DNA of 64,000 nt from NCBI GenBank assembly GCA_022483245.1, contig JAKVNR010000001.1, positions 124,001-188,000 of the forward strand. Reading direction: 5' to 3'. The DNA is from Lactobacillus sp. (lineage in GTDB: Bacteria > Bacillota > Bacilli > Lactobacillales > Lactobacillaceae). The position numbers and the translations under genes were made by a program. Position 1 is the first letter of the stretch; every line of letters starts with the position of its first letter. This document shows positions 8,322 through 17,190 of this stretch, piece after piece. A model generated the notes under the pieces. It was not told the origin of the DNA. It saw nothing but the letters and a program-made list of their open reading frames with translations, and made no database searches.

Positions 8322-8975
8322 TTAAAATTGATCTTCGTTTCGCAAAATTGAACGAATTTGGTTGGCTAGCATATGGATTGCTACATGGTTGTGGCCACCT
8401 TCGGGCACGATAATATCAGCGTAACGCTTAGACGGTTCAACGAATTGATTGTACATTGGTTTAACAGTCTTCAGATATTGATTAATCACTTGTTCTTGTG
8501 ACCGGGCGCGTTTTTCGGTGTCACGCTTCAAACGGCGAATAAAGCGAATGTCATCATCATTATCAACAAAGACTTTGATATCCATCATGTCGCGCAAGCG
8601 CTTGTCGGTTAAGACCAAGATGCCTTCTAGCAAAATGATGCCAGCAGGTTCAACATGGACAGTTTCGGAACTGCGCGTCAATTTAGTAAAGTCATAGACT
8701 GGCATATCAACAGCTTGCCAATTTAAGAGCTGGTTCAGCTGCTTGATCATCAGGGGCATGTCGTAAGCGTCTGGGTGGTCATAGTTGATCTTGCGGCGTT
8801 CTTCCATTGGGATGCCAGCATTATCTTTATAATAAGCATCTTGCGTAACAGCTAAAATTCGGTCATTAGGCAGTTTCTTGCGAATTTCACGGGCAATTGT
8901 TGTCTTGCCAGAACCGGACCCACCAGCAATCCCAATCACTAAAGGCTTATTTTTTTTCTTCTTGTTAGTTTCCAT
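8322..8975 (-). CDS. udk: Uridine kinase, second tandem copy
   Basis: This 217-residue protein of the uridine kinase/PRK family phosphorylates uridine and cytidine in pyrimidine salvage. It shows the P-loop GGSGSGKTT near residue 18, the nucleoside-binding TQDAYYKD and YDHPDAYDMP region, and the lid RRLKRD. It lies 31 bp downstream of a close paralogue (9007-9642), preceded by its own AAAGGA site, and both end with the same NQFVEPSKRYADIIVPEGG block. The copies differ most in the lid and middle regions. Adjacent duplication followed by divergence is the simplest reading. Confidence 0.88.
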   Translation of the reverse strand: METNKKKKNKPLVIGIAGGSGSGKTTIAREIRKKLPNDRILAVTQDAYYKDNAGIPMEERRKINYDHPDAYDMPLMIKQLNQLLNWQAVDMPVYDFTKLTRSSETVHVEPAGIILLEGILVLTDKRLRDMMDIKVFVDNDDDIRFIRRLKRDTEKRARSQEQVINQYLKTVKPMYNQFVEPSKRYADIIVPEGGHNHVAIHMLANQIRSILRNEDQF

Positions 8976-9006
8976 AATTGTCCTTTCCTGCTAATTTAGG
9001 CTGTTG

Positions 9007-9642
9007 CTAATCGTTTTCGTTTAAAACAGAGCGAATTTTGGTAGAGAGCATATCAATGGCTACATTGTTTTCTCCGCCTTCGGGCACGATTATATCAGCA
9101 TAACGCTTCGATGGTTCAACAAATTGATTATACATTGGCTTTACCGTCGTTAAATATTGGTCAATGATGTAATCAAGTGAGTAACCACGGTCTTTCATAT
9201 CCCGGACTTCCCGTCGAATTAGGCGAATGTCGTCATCAGTATCTACGTAAACTTTAATGCTCATCAGATCACGTAATTCAGGATCAGACAGGACCAAAAT
9301 CCCTTCCAAAATAATAATATCGGCCGGCTTGACGTGGATGGTTTCCTTGCTGCGTAGGTGAGTCGGGAAATCGTAGATTGGCATCTCAATTGCTTCTCGG
9401 TTAAGCAATTGCTTGAGTTGTTCGACTAATAGCTTCATGTCAAATGCATCAGGGTGGTCGAAGTTGATTCTGTCCCGTTCTTCTTTGGTCATGTCAGGGT
9501 GGTCCTTGTAGTAGGAATCCTGGGTCATGATCAAGACCCGGTCTTCAGGCATGTTTTTATAAATTTCATGGGCAATAGTGGTTTTGCCGGAACCAGACCC
9601 GCCAGCAATGCCAATAATGATGGGCTTCTTTTTCTTGTTCAT
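9007..9642 (-). CDS. udk: Uridine kinase, first tandem copy
   Basis: A 211-residue uridine kinase with P-loop GGSGSGKTT near residue 15, TQDSYYKDHPDMTKEERDRINFDHPDAFD for nucleoside binding and the lid RREVRDMKDRG. AAAGGAGCACATA gives a good start at 9642. It is upstream of and about half to two-thirds identical by eye to the gene at 8322-8975. One of the two is probably the housekeeping enzyme. Which one cannot be decided here; the other may have shifted nucleoside preference. Confidence 0.88.
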   Translation of the reverse strand: MNKKKKPIIIGIAGGSGSGKTTIAHEIYKNMPEDRVLIMTQDSYYKDHPDMTKEERDRINFDHPDAFDMKLLVEQLKQLLNREAIEMPIYDFPTHLRSKETIHVKPADIIILEGILVLSDPELRDLMSIKVYVDTDDDIRLIRREVRDMKDRGYSLDYIIDQYLTTVKPMYNQFVEPSKRYADIIVPEGGENNVAIDMLSTKIRSVLNEND

Positions 9643-9713
9643 TATGTGCTCCTTTTGCTGCCTTTTTCTTTATCCGTACTATTCTACCGTAAAATGCGTC
9701 AGATAAAAAACTT

Positions 9714-9753
9714 TTGTGAAGATATGTACAAGCCTTGTGAAGAGTTGTATAAT
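9714..9753 (+). promoter_or_regulatory. Direct repeats and -10 of the amino acid ABC operon
   Basis: Two copies of TTGTGAAGA-NN-TGTA begin at 9714 and 9735, exactly 21 bp apart (two helical turns), the second running into a perfect TATAAT at 9748-9753. No good -35 is seen, which suits an activator-dependent or repressor-covered promoter. Function is inferred. Confidence 0.45.
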
Positions 9754-9787
9754 GACCGTGTAAAAATGGAAAAGAGAGGTGTGCCTC

Positions 9788-10522
9788 ATGGCAATCATAG
9801 ACTTCAAGCACGTCGACAAATTTTACGGCGGCTTCCACGTTTTAAAAGATATTAATTTTCGCGTTAACCGAGGCGAAGTTGTCGTTATTGTTGGACCATC
9901 AGGCTCAGGTAAGAGTACCTTAATTCGGACAATTAATGGTCTAGAAAAGATCAATGATGGGAGTTTAATTGTTGACGGTAAGGATATGACCGATCGCTCA
10001 ACCAATTTCAATGAGTTGAGACGTGATGTGGGCATGGTTTTCCAGCACTTTAACCTATATGCCAATAAAACAGTGCTCGAAAACATCATGTTAGCACCGC
10101 GCATCGTGCTGCACCGTCCAGAGGAAGAAAACCGCAAAGAAGCAATGCGTTTGCTCCAAGAAGTTAACTTAGTTGAAAAAGCCAACAACTATCCGCGGCA
10201 ATTGTCTGGTGGTCAGCAGCAGCGGATTGCGATTGCTCGGTCCTTGGCAATGAAACCAAAGGTGATTTTATTCGACGAGCCAACTTCAGCCTTAGACCCT
10301 GAAATGATTCAAGATGTGTTAGACGTTATGAAGCTTGTTGCCCAAGAAGGTATCACCATGGTTGTGGTAACCCACGAGATGGGCTTTGCCCGCGAGGTTG
10401 GTACCCGGGTCGTCTTTTTAGCTGATGGGGAAATCCTTGAGGATACTGATCCTAATAGCTTCTTTGACCATCCGCAGACCAAACGTGCCCGTCAATTCTT
10501 GAGCAAGGTTATTTCCCACTAG
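9788..10522 (+). CDS. glnQ: Polar amino acid (glutamine-type) ABC transporter ATPase
   Basis: This 244-residue ATPase energises import of a polar amino acid. Walker A is GPSGSGKST near residue 38, the Q-loop is VFQHFNLY, the signature LSGGQQQRIAIARSLA and Walker B VILFDEPTSALDPE. All match the GlnQ/HisP subfamily. I start at 9788 because GAGAGGT sits 7 bp upstream; a GTG nine bases earlier has no site. It heads a four-gene operon (ATPase, binding lipoprotein, two permeases) running to the terminator at 12715. Confidence 0.93.
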   Translation: MAIIDFKHVDKFYGGFHVLKDINFRVNRGEVVVIVGPSGSGKSTLIRTINGLEKINDGSLIVDGKDMTDRSTNFNELRRDVGMVFQHFNLYANKTVLENIMLAPRIVLHRPEEENRKEAMRLLQEVNLVEKANNYPRQLSGGQQQRIAIARSLAMKPKVILFDEPTSALDPEMIQDVLDVMKLVAQEGITMVVVTHEMGFAREVGTRVVFLADGEILEDTDPNSFFDHPQTKRARQFLSKVISH

Positions 10523-10541
10523 TGGAAAGGACGCAAGCTTT

Positions 10542-11375
10542 ATGAAACGAATATGGAAAAAGCTGGGGATTATCTTATCCCTCTTGCTGGTAGCTATTGG
10601 TCTGGCTGGCTGCGGCAATAAAGCAGTGAACAAGTCTAATGTCTATCAACATGTGAAAAAAACTAACACGATTATTTGGGGCGTGCGGAATGATACCCCA
10701 TTGTTTGGGCTGGTTGATCCGAAAACTGGTACTTTGCGCGGGTTTGAAATTGATTTAGCCAAAGCCTTAACTAAAGAAATTTTGGGGCCGACTGGCAAGT
10801 GCAAGTTGTTCCAAGCCAGTGCCAAAACTAAGATTCCTGTTTTGAAAAACGGCAATATCGATGTTTTGCTAGCTACTTGTACGATTACGCCTGACCGGGC
10901 GAAAGTAGTTGACTTCTCCAAGCCTTACTTTGGGGCCGGTCAATCATTGCTAGTGCCTAAAACTAGCAGCCTGCATTCAATTAAGCAGCTGAATAAACCG
11001 GGAACCAAAGTTTTAGCCGTTAAAGGGACGACCGCGATTGCCAATATTCAAAAAGTTGCCCCTAAGGCGAAATTGCTAGAATATGACGACTATGGTCAAT
11101 GTTTTTCAGCCTTGAAATCTGGTCAAGGGGTAGCCATGAGTACTGATAACGGTATTTTGGCTGGTATTGCTGCTAATAACCCTCAATACCACGTCGTCGG
11201 CGGCAGCTTTACGACTGAGCCATACGGAATTGCGGTTGATAAAGGACAGCACCAAATGCGTGACGAAATCAACAAGGCTTTTGCTAAGTTAAAAGCCAAT
11301 GGCACCTATGACCGGCTGCTCAAGAAATGGTTCGCTGATGTACCAGGGTTTAATTACAAGGAAGTGGAAAAATAA
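10542..11375 (+). CDS. Amino acid-binding lipoprotein of the ABC transporter
   Basis: A 277-residue solute-binding protein with a lipoprotein signal: the lipobox LAGC places the lipidated Cys at residue 24. The mature part has the family 3 (PBPb) pattern, including GFEIDLAKAL, DRAKVVDFSKPYF near 125 and the final KKWFADVPGF. It would sit on the outer face of the membrane and deliver glutamine, glutamate or a related amino acid to the permeases that follow. Its stop overlaps the next start by one base (TAATG). Confidence 0.92.
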   Translation: MKRIWKKLGIILSLLLVAIGLAGCGNKAVNKSNVYQHVKKTNTIIWGVRNDTPLFGLVDPKTGTLRGFEIDLAKALTKEILGPTGKCKLFQASAKTKIPVLKNGNIDVLLATCTITPDRAKVVDFSKPYFGAGQSLLVPKTSSLHSIKQLNKPGTKVLAVKGTTAIANIQKVAPKAKLLEYDDYGQCFSALKSGQGVAMSTDNGILAGIAANNPQYHVVGGSFTTEPYGIAVDKGQHQMRDEINKAFAKLKANGTYDRLLKKWFADVPGFNYKEVEK

Positions 11376-12013
11376 TGTGGCAATTATTTACACAGAACTG
11401 GCAAGCATTTTTAACTGGTTTTTGGCACACCATCTTATCCAGCATTATTGCTCTGATCTTTAGTTTCATCCTTGGTTCTGGCTTTGCTATTTTAGAAACT
11501 AATCCGAATAAGTTTTGGCGCGGTGTAGCCAAGGTTTACGTTGAAATCTTCCGTAACATTCCATTGCTAGTTGTTACGATGTTCTTTTACCTGGTTTTGC
11601 CTAAAGTCTTGCCAGCGATGAGCGGGTTTACGGCTGGGACGATTGGCCTGACTTTATATACATCGGCTTTTATTGCTGAAACAGTCCGGTCTGGTTTGCA
11701 GTCAGTTGGGACAGGACAAATGGAAGGCTGTTTAGCTAATGGTTTAAGCTACTGGCAAGCGATGAAAAATGTCATTTTGCCGCAGGCTTTGAAAATTACG
11801 ATTCCGCCACTTGGCAACCAGTTCGTTAACTTGATTAAGAACTCATCAGTGCTTGCCTTTGTTGCCGGCATGGATCTGATGTATCAAGGCGATGTAATCG
11901 CTTCTAATACTTTTCAAACAATTCCTACATATATTATTGTCGGAATTTTCTACTTGATTTTAACTTTGCCGCTAAGTTACTACATGCAGTACTTGGAAAA
12001 GAAATTGGCGTAA
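11375..12013 (+). CDS. Amino acid ABC transporter permease 1
   Basis: This 212-residue HisM/GlnP-type permease has about five membrane helices and the cytoplasmic EAA loop (GQMEGCLANGLSYWQAMKNVILPQALK, residues ~108-135) that docks to the ATPase. It has an N-terminal half similar to the next gene, consistent with a heterodimeric channel. Its start overlaps the binding-protein stop. Confidence 0.92.
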   Translation: MWQLFTQNWQAFLTGFWHTILSSIIALIFSFILGSGFAILETNPNKFWRGVAKVYVEIFRNIPLLVVTMFFYLVLPKVLPAMSGFTAGTIGLTLYTSAFIAETVRSGLQSVGTGQMEGCLANGLSYWQAMKNVILPQALKITIPPLGNQFVNLIKNSSVLAFVAGMDLMYQGDVIASNTFQTIPTYIIVGIFYLILTLPLSYYMQYLEKKLA

Positions 12014-12026
12014 GGAGGATTAGCAA

Positions 12027-12689
12027 ATGCAAAATTGGATTAATGCTTATTCAGCCACAAACTTGCGCTTCTTGCTCCAAGGTCTGTGGGTTACGATTGA
12101 AGTTTCAATCATTTCAATCCTGCTGAGTTTTATTATTGGATTGATTTTGGGGACTTTGCGTTACGTCAAAATTAAATATTTGTCTAAAATTGTTGGCGTG
12201 ATTGTTGACGTGATTCGGAATTTGCCGCTGCTGCTGATTATCTTCTTTACTTACTTCGGTTTGCCAGGCATGGGGATCCGGGTCAACCCGATGATTGCCG
12301 CAATTACTGCTTTGGTTGTGTTTGAATCTGCTATGCTGGCTGAAATTGTCCGGGCCGGGATTGCTGCCGTGCCAGATGGACAAATGGAAGGTGCCCGGTC
12401 AAACGGGATGTCGTACGCGCAAGCCTTGTTCCATGTCGTTTTGCCGCAGGCATTAACAATGATGATTCCAGCTTTATTGTCGCAGTTTGTTTCTTTAGTT
12501 AAGGATACTTCTTTGGCAACGATTATCGTTTTGCCAGAACTTTTGTACCACGCCCAAATCATTTACAGTCAGGATCCAAACTTTATTATCCCGATGTATG
12601 CAATGATTGCGGTAATGTATTTCATTCTTTGCTTCTGTTTGTCGCGGCTGGCTAAATACTTGCAAACGCGGCTGGCCAATGTCTTTTAA
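12027..12689 (+). CDS. Amino acid ABC transporter permease 2
   Basis: A 220-residue partner permease with the EAA loop GQMEGARSNGMSYAQALFHVVLPQAL near residues 116-142, a close match to the loop in permease 1. TAAGGAGG gives an ideal ribosome binding site. It ends the operon before the terminator at 12715. Confidence 0.92.
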   Translation: MQNWINAYSATNLRFLLQGLWVTIEVSIISILLSFIIGLILGTLRYVKIKYLSKIVGVIVDVIRNLPLLLIIFFTYFGLPGMGIRVNPMIAAITALVVFESAMLAEIVRAGIAAVPDGQMEGARSNGMSYAQALFHVVLPQALTMMIPALLSQFVSLVKDTSLATIIVLPELLYHAQIIYSQDPNFIIPMYAMIAVMYFILCFCLSRLAKYLQTRLANVF

Positions 12690-12714
12690 AGATAATTAAG
12701 TGAGGCATTAAAAA

Positions 12715-12745
12715 AATCAGCCTGTGCTAAAAGGCTGATTTTTTT
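12715..12745 (+). terminator. Terminator of the amino acid ABC operon
   Basis: A perfect 9-bp stem (AATCAGCCT / AGGCTGATT) with an 8-nt loop and a T run. Confidence 0.88.
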
Positions 12746-12838
12746 GTGTCATTTACCCACAAAGAACCAATTTATGGCTATAATAGACCTGTGCAGTCTA
12801 CTGGACCCATTCAATATTTGAAAAGGATGCGATTAATT

Positions 12839-13534
12839 ATGCAAAAAGCCGAGCAAGATAAGTTAAAGCAAGAAGCTGCTCGTCAAGCTGCAGCCATGGT
12901 GAAACCAGGCAGTATTTTAGGTGTCGGTACTGGATCGACCGTTAAGTTCTTTATTGATGAATTGACTAAACGCAACCAAACTAGTCCACTGAACTTAAAG
13001 GCGATCGTGACTACTTCTAGCCGGAGCCAGCGTCAACTTGAAGAAAACGGCTTCCACGTTAATGAATTGTCAGAAATTGACCAGGCTGATTTAATTGTTG
13101 ATGGCGCAGACCGGGTTGCCGATAATTTTGATGGTATTAAGGGCGGCGGTGGTGCCCTGACATTAGAAAAAAATGTTGCTGTTAACTCCAAGAAATGCAT
13201 TTGGATTGTTGATGAATCTAAATTGGTCCATCAATTAGGCGACTTCCCACTACCAGTGGAAGTTTTGCCAATTTCTTGTGAACAAGTTAAACGTAAGTTA
13301 GCAGCTCAAGGCTTAAACCCAGAATTCCGTCTGACCGATGATGGCAAGCGCTTTGTGACTCATTATGGCAACTACATTTTAGACTTGCATGTCGATCCGA
13401 TCCCAGTTCCGGCAGGTTTAGCTGATTACTTAGACCATCTGGTCGGGGTTGTTGAACATGGCTTGTTCTTAAATATGTGCGATGAAGTTCTGATTGCGCA
13501 TAGTGATGGCACGATCGAAGATCGCAAGCGCTAA
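12839..13534 (+). CDS. rpiA: Ribose-5-phosphate isomerase A
   Basis: This 231-residue enzyme interconverts ribose 5-phosphate and ribulose 5-phosphate in the pentose pathway. The phosphate-binding loop GVGTGSTVKFF, the DGADRVADNFDGIKGGGGALTLEK block with catalytic Asp/Glu/Lys, and the C-terminal DLHVDPIP region are all present. I start at 12839 (AAAAGGA upstream); the frame is open further 5' but that part overlaps the TATAAT at 12779-12784. A GntR regulator follows 17 bp later, so the two are probably one transcript. The pathway context is the phosphoketolase encoded nearby. Confidence 0.93.
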   Translation: MQKAEQDKLKQEAARQAAAMVKPGSILGVGTGSTVKFFIDELTKRNQTSPLNLKAIVTTSSRSQRQLEENGFHVNELSEIDQADLIVDGADRVADNFDGIKGGGGALTLEKNVAVNSKKCIWIVDESKLVHQLGDFPLPVEVLPISCEQVKRKLAAQGLNPEFRLTDDGKRFVTHYGNYILDLHVDPIPVPAGLADYLDHLVGVVEHGLFLNMCDEVLIAHSDGTIEDRKR

Positions 13535-13551
13535 TTGAAGCGAGTGTTTAC

Positions 13552-14274
13552 ATGGCAGATTTAGTCTATCGAACTGTTATGCACGACGTGAAGGAAAAGA
13601 TTAAGGCTAACGCTTATCCAAGCATGAAATTGCCGGATGAGCGCACGTTAGCCCAGCAATATCAAGTTTCACGGTCGTCATTGAAAAAAGCATTGGCCTT
13701 GCTGGCTGAACAAGGGATTATTTTTAAAAAACGGGGCAGTGGTACATTCATTAACCCGCTCTACTTGAAAAACCAATCACTTTTCAAGTACGAAGGTTCT
13801 AATTTAGGTATTACTGATAGTTTCCACGTCCCAGGCAAGAAACAGAGCATTAAGCTGCTTGATTACCAAGTGGTCACGCCTGACGAAGATTTACGGCAAG
13901 ACTTGTTCCTTGAAGAAGGAAGTTTTGTTTATCAAATTAAGCGTTTACGTTTGCTTGATGGTAAACCGTTCTTGCTGGAAACTGGTTTTATCCCTATTAA
14001 AATTTTGCCAGAATTGAAACCGCAAGTTTTGCAAGGATCGCTGTTTAACTACTTGCAAGATGCATGGGGCAAATCCGTTACCCGTTCATATTTGACGATT
14101 ACTGTTTCACCTTCAACAGCGGATGATCAAAAGATGCTGGAACTTACACCGACTGAGCCAGTTGGGGTGATGAGTGGTATTTTCTTTTTGGACGATGGTA
14201 CTCCATTTGAAGTTTCAAACATGCGCGTGCATTATAAATATATGAAATACAATACTTTTGTTGATCTACATTAA
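13552..14274 (+). CDS. GntR/HutC family regulator with UTRA ligand domain
   Basis: A 240-residue regulator. The N-terminal winged helix (about residues 1-70) has KLPDERTLAQQYQVSRSSLKKALALLAEQG and the wing GSGTF. The C-terminal part (about 90-235) is a UTRA effector domain (YQIKRLRLLDGKPFLLETGFIP...). HutC-type regulators usually sense a sugar phosphate or amino sugar phosphate. It sits downstream of rpiA, suggesting pentose or hexosamine signals, but the target is not shown by the sequence. Confidence 0.88.
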   Translation: MADLVYRTVMHDVKEKIKANAYPSMKLPDERTLAQQYQVSRSSLKKALALLAEQGIIFKKRGSGTFINPLYLKNQSLFKYEGSNLGITDSFHVPGKKQSIKLLDYQVVTPDEDLRQDLFLEEGSFVYQIKRLRLLDGKPFLLETGFIPIKILPELKPQVLQGSLFNYLQDAWGKSVTRSYLTITVSPSTADDQKMLELTPTEPVGVMSGIFFLDDGTPFEVSNMRVHYKYMKYNTFVDLH

Positions 14275-14300
14275 AAAGCACCCCCTGCGGGATGCTTTTT
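14273..14300. terminator. Terminator after the GntR gene
   Basis: AAAAAGCA(C)CCC / GGG(A)TGCTTTTT forms an 11-12 bp imperfect stem overlapping the gntR stop. It also faces the convergent small gene at 14304. Confidence 0.8.
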
Positions 14301-14303
14301 GTT

Positions 14304-14498
14304 TTACACAAATTTTCTCACGAGCCAATAGGCGCCGCCGCCAATCAAGGCGATTGCTAAAACTGGTAGAACTAAGTAGGCCACCAAGGCCCAAATTAAG
14401 GCAATGACAAAAATCCAGGCCAGAACGGTCCAGATGCTGGCACTCAAAATTTTAACGAGCAACCAGACAGAAGCTGCTAGTAAAAGCAGAGATAACAT
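14304..14498 (-). CDS. Small hydrophobic membrane protein
   Basis: Sixty-four residues, almost wholly hydrophobic, forming two helices (about 1-35 and 38-60) and ending in VRKFV. An AAAGGAGGAACAACT ribosome binding site supports the ATG at 14498. No family is recognised; such small proteins are common in lactobacilli. Confidence 0.65.
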   Translation of the reverse strand: MLSLLLLAASVWLLVKILSASIWTVLAWIFVIALIWALVAYLVLPVLAIALIGGGAYWLVRKFV

Positions 14499-14657
14499 AG
14501 TTGTTCCTCCTTTGAATTGCCCATATTTTAGCATGAATTATCTCAAATGTGCCTCAAATAATTGGACCGTATCAATTTGTAAAAAGGTTGTATTTTACGA
14601 AAAACCTGGTAGTATAAATGGTGTTAACAAATCGGATTATTCTACGAGGTGTTTTAA

Positions 14658-17057
14658 ATGTCAGTTAACTACGATTCAAAACAATACCTGGAAAGCATGA
14701 ATGCTCACTGGCGGGCAGCTAACTACCTGTCAGTTGGTCAATTGTTCTTAATGCATAATCCATTGCTAAAGCACGATTTGCAAGCTAGCGATGTTAAGCC
14801 TAAGCCAATTGGCCACTGGGGCACAATTGCACCGCAAAACTTTATTTATGTTCACTTAAACCGGGTTATTAAAAAGTATGGCCTGAACATGTTCTATATT
14901 GAAGGTTCAGGTCATGGCGGCCAGGTAATGGTTTCTAACTCATACTTGGACGGTTCTTACACTGAACGCTACCCAGAAATTACCCAAGATGAAAAGGGGA
15001 TGGCTAAGTTGTTTAAGCAATTTAGTTTCCCTGGCGGTACTGCTTCACACGCTGCTCCTGAAACTCCAGGTTCACTGCACGAAGGTGGGGAATTAGGCTA
15101 CTCTCTGTCACACGGTGCTGGTGCTATTTTAGACAACCCAGACGTCATTGCCGCTGTTGAAATTGGTGATGGTGAAGCTGAAACTGGTCCATTAGCTGCT
15201 TCTTGGTTCTCAGACAAGTTTATCAACCCAATCAAAGATGGGGCTGTTTTGCCAATCTTGCAAATCAACGGTTTCAAGATTTCTAACCCAACAATTGTGG
15301 CACGGATGAGTGATGAAGAATTAACTGAATACTTCCGTGGCATGGGCTGGGACCCACACTTTGTATCTGCCTTTAAGGGCGGCCGTTTCGATGGTGAAAA
15401 AGATCCAATGACTGTCCACGAAGAAATGGCTAAAGTCATGGATGAAGTTATTGAAGAAATTAAGGCTATCCAAAAGCACGCTCGTGAAAATAACGATGCA
15501 AGCTTACCTCGCTGGCCAATGATTATCTTCCAATGCCCAAAGGGTTGGACTGGTCCAAAAGAAAACTTAGATGGCAAGCCAATCGAAAACTCATTCCGAG
15601 CTCACCAGATTCCAATTCCTGTTGCTCAAGACGATATGAAGCACAAAGAATTGCTGGTTAACTGGCTGAAGAGTTACCACCCAGAAGAATTGTTCAATGA
15701 AGATGGCTCACCAAAGGACATTGTTGAAGAAGCAGCTGTGCAAGGTGATGCACGGATGGCTATGAACCCAATCACTAATGGTGGTATTAACCCTAAGCGG
15801 TTGAACATGCCAGACTGGCGTGACTACGGTGTTGACTTTGATAAACCTGGTTCAGTTGACAAGCAAGACATGGCAGAATGGGCTAAGTACTTGAATAAAA
15901 TTGCTGAATTGAACCCAACTACTTTCCGCGGCTTTGGTCCAGACGAATCTAAGTCAAACCGTTTGTTCCAATTGCTGGATGATCAAAAGCGTCAATGGGA
16001 AGAAGAAATTCATGAGCCAAATGACGAAAACCTGGCACCAGCTGGCCGGATTATTGACTCACAATTATCTGAACACCAAGACGAAGGTTGGCTTGAAGGC
16101 TACATTCTGACTGGCCGTCACGGATTCTTTGCTACTTACGAAGCTTTCGGCCGGGTTGTTGATTCAATGCTGACTCAACACATGAAGTGGTTGCGGAAGG
16201 CTAAGGAACAATACTGGCGTCATGACTATCCATCATTGAACTTCGTTTCAACTTCTACTGTGTTCCAACAAGATCACAATGGGTACACTCACCAGGATCC
16301 AGGCATTTTGACCCATATGTTTGAAAAGGGCCGGGCTGACCTGGTTCATGAATATCTGCCAGCTGACACTAACTCATTGTTAGCTGTTTCTGACAAGGCT
16401 TTCCAAGAACGTGAATGCATCAACCTGCTGGTAACTTCTAAACAGCCACGTCCACAATGGTTCAGCAAGGACGAAGCTGCTAGATTAGTTAGCCACGGCT
16501 TAGGTTACATTGATTGGGCTTCTAACGACCAAGGTGCTAAGCCAGATGTGATTTTTGCATCAACTGCTACTGAGCCAACGATCGAAACTTTGGCTGCGAT
16601 CGACTTGCTGCACAAAGAATTCCCTGATTTGAAGATGCGCTACATTAACGTTATCGACGTGATGAAGTTGATGACGCCTGACAAGAATTCAGCAGCTATT
16701 TCTGATGAAGAATTTAACCGTCTGTTCCCAAGCGATGTACCAGTAATCTTTGCATGGCACGGCTTCAAGGATATGATGAAGGCTATTTGGTTTGACCGTA
16801 AGCACTACAATGTTCATGTTCATGGCTACGAAGAAAATGGTGACATTACCACTCCATTTGATATGCGTGTCTTGAATCACATTGACCGCTTCAACTTAGC
16901 TAAGGACGCTATTAACAGCATCCCTGGTATGGCTGACAAGCATGCTGACTTTATCGGCAAATTGGACAGCATTTTAGCTAAGCACCATGACTACATTCGT
17001 GACAACGGCAAGGACTTGCCAGAAGTAACGAGCTGGAAGTGGAGCGGCTTAAACTAG
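14658..17057 (+). CDS. xfp: Xylulose-5-phosphate/fructose-6-phosphate phosphoketolase
   Basis: The 799-residue enzyme cleaves xylulose 5-phosphate (often also fructose 6-phosphate) with phosphate to acetyl phosphate plus a triose or tetrose phosphate, the key step of heterofermentative and pentose breakdown. Family marks include the N-terminal substrate residues [18 protein letters not shown], the GSGHGG loop, the ThDP/Mg motif [10 protein letters not shown] near residue 170, and the middle-domain [21 protein letters not shown] near 530. The length is full. It is monocistronic, with GAGGTG before the ATG and a terminator at 17083. The strong codon bias fits high expression. Confidence 0.97.
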   Translation: MSVNYDSKQYLESMNAHWRAANYLSVGQLFLMHNPLLKHDLQASDVKPKPIGHWGTIAPQNFIYVHLNRVIKKYGLNMFYIEGSGHGGQVMVSNSYLDGSYTERYPEITQDEKGMAKLFKQFSFPGGTASHAAPETPGSLHEGGELGYSLSHGAGAILDNPDVIAAVEIGDGEAETGPLAASWFSDKFINPIKDGAVLPILQINGFKISNPTIVARMSDEELTEYFRGMGWDPHFVSAFKGGRFDGEKDPMTVHEEMAKVMDEVIEEIKAIQKHARENNDASLPRWPMIIFQCPKGWTGPKENLDGKPIENSFRAHQIPIPVAQDDMKHKELLVNWLKSYHPEELFNEDGSPKDIVEEAAVQGDARMAMNPITNGGINPKRLNMPDWRDYGVDFDKPGSVDKQDMAEWAKYLNKIAELNPTTFRGFGPDESKSNRLFQLLDDQKRQWEEEIHEPNDENLAPAGRIIDSQLSEHQDEGWLEGYILTGRHGFFATYEAFGRVVDSMLTQHMKWLRKAKEQYWRHDYPSLNFVSTSTVFQQDHNGYTHQDPGILTHMFEKGRADLVHEYLPADTNSLLAVSDKAFQERECINLLVTSKQPRPQWFSKDEAARLVSHGLGYIDWASNDQGAKPDVIFASTATEPTIETLAAIDLLHKEFPDLKMRYINVIDVMKLMTPDKNSAAISDEEFNRLFPSDVPVIFAWHGFKDMMKAIWFDRKHYNVHVHGYEENGDITTPFDMRVLNHIDRFNLAKDAINSIPGMADKHADFIGKLDSILAKHHDYIRDNGKDLPEVTSWKWSGLN

Positions 17058-17082
17058 TCGGCAACTGACATTTAAAATAACT

Positions 17083-17112
17083 AAGCAAGCACAAATTTGT
17101 GCTTGCTTTTTT
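17083..17112 (+). terminator. Terminator of xfp
   Basis: A 13-bp perfect palindrome (AAGCAAGCACAAA / TTTGTGCTTGCTT) continues into a T run. Confidence 0.9.
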
Positions 17113-17190
17113 GTTCTGTTTAAAACTTATCGCTTTAAAAATAAATATAGTAGAATAGACTTGAATTATTGAAGTGAAAGGCGAATTAAT

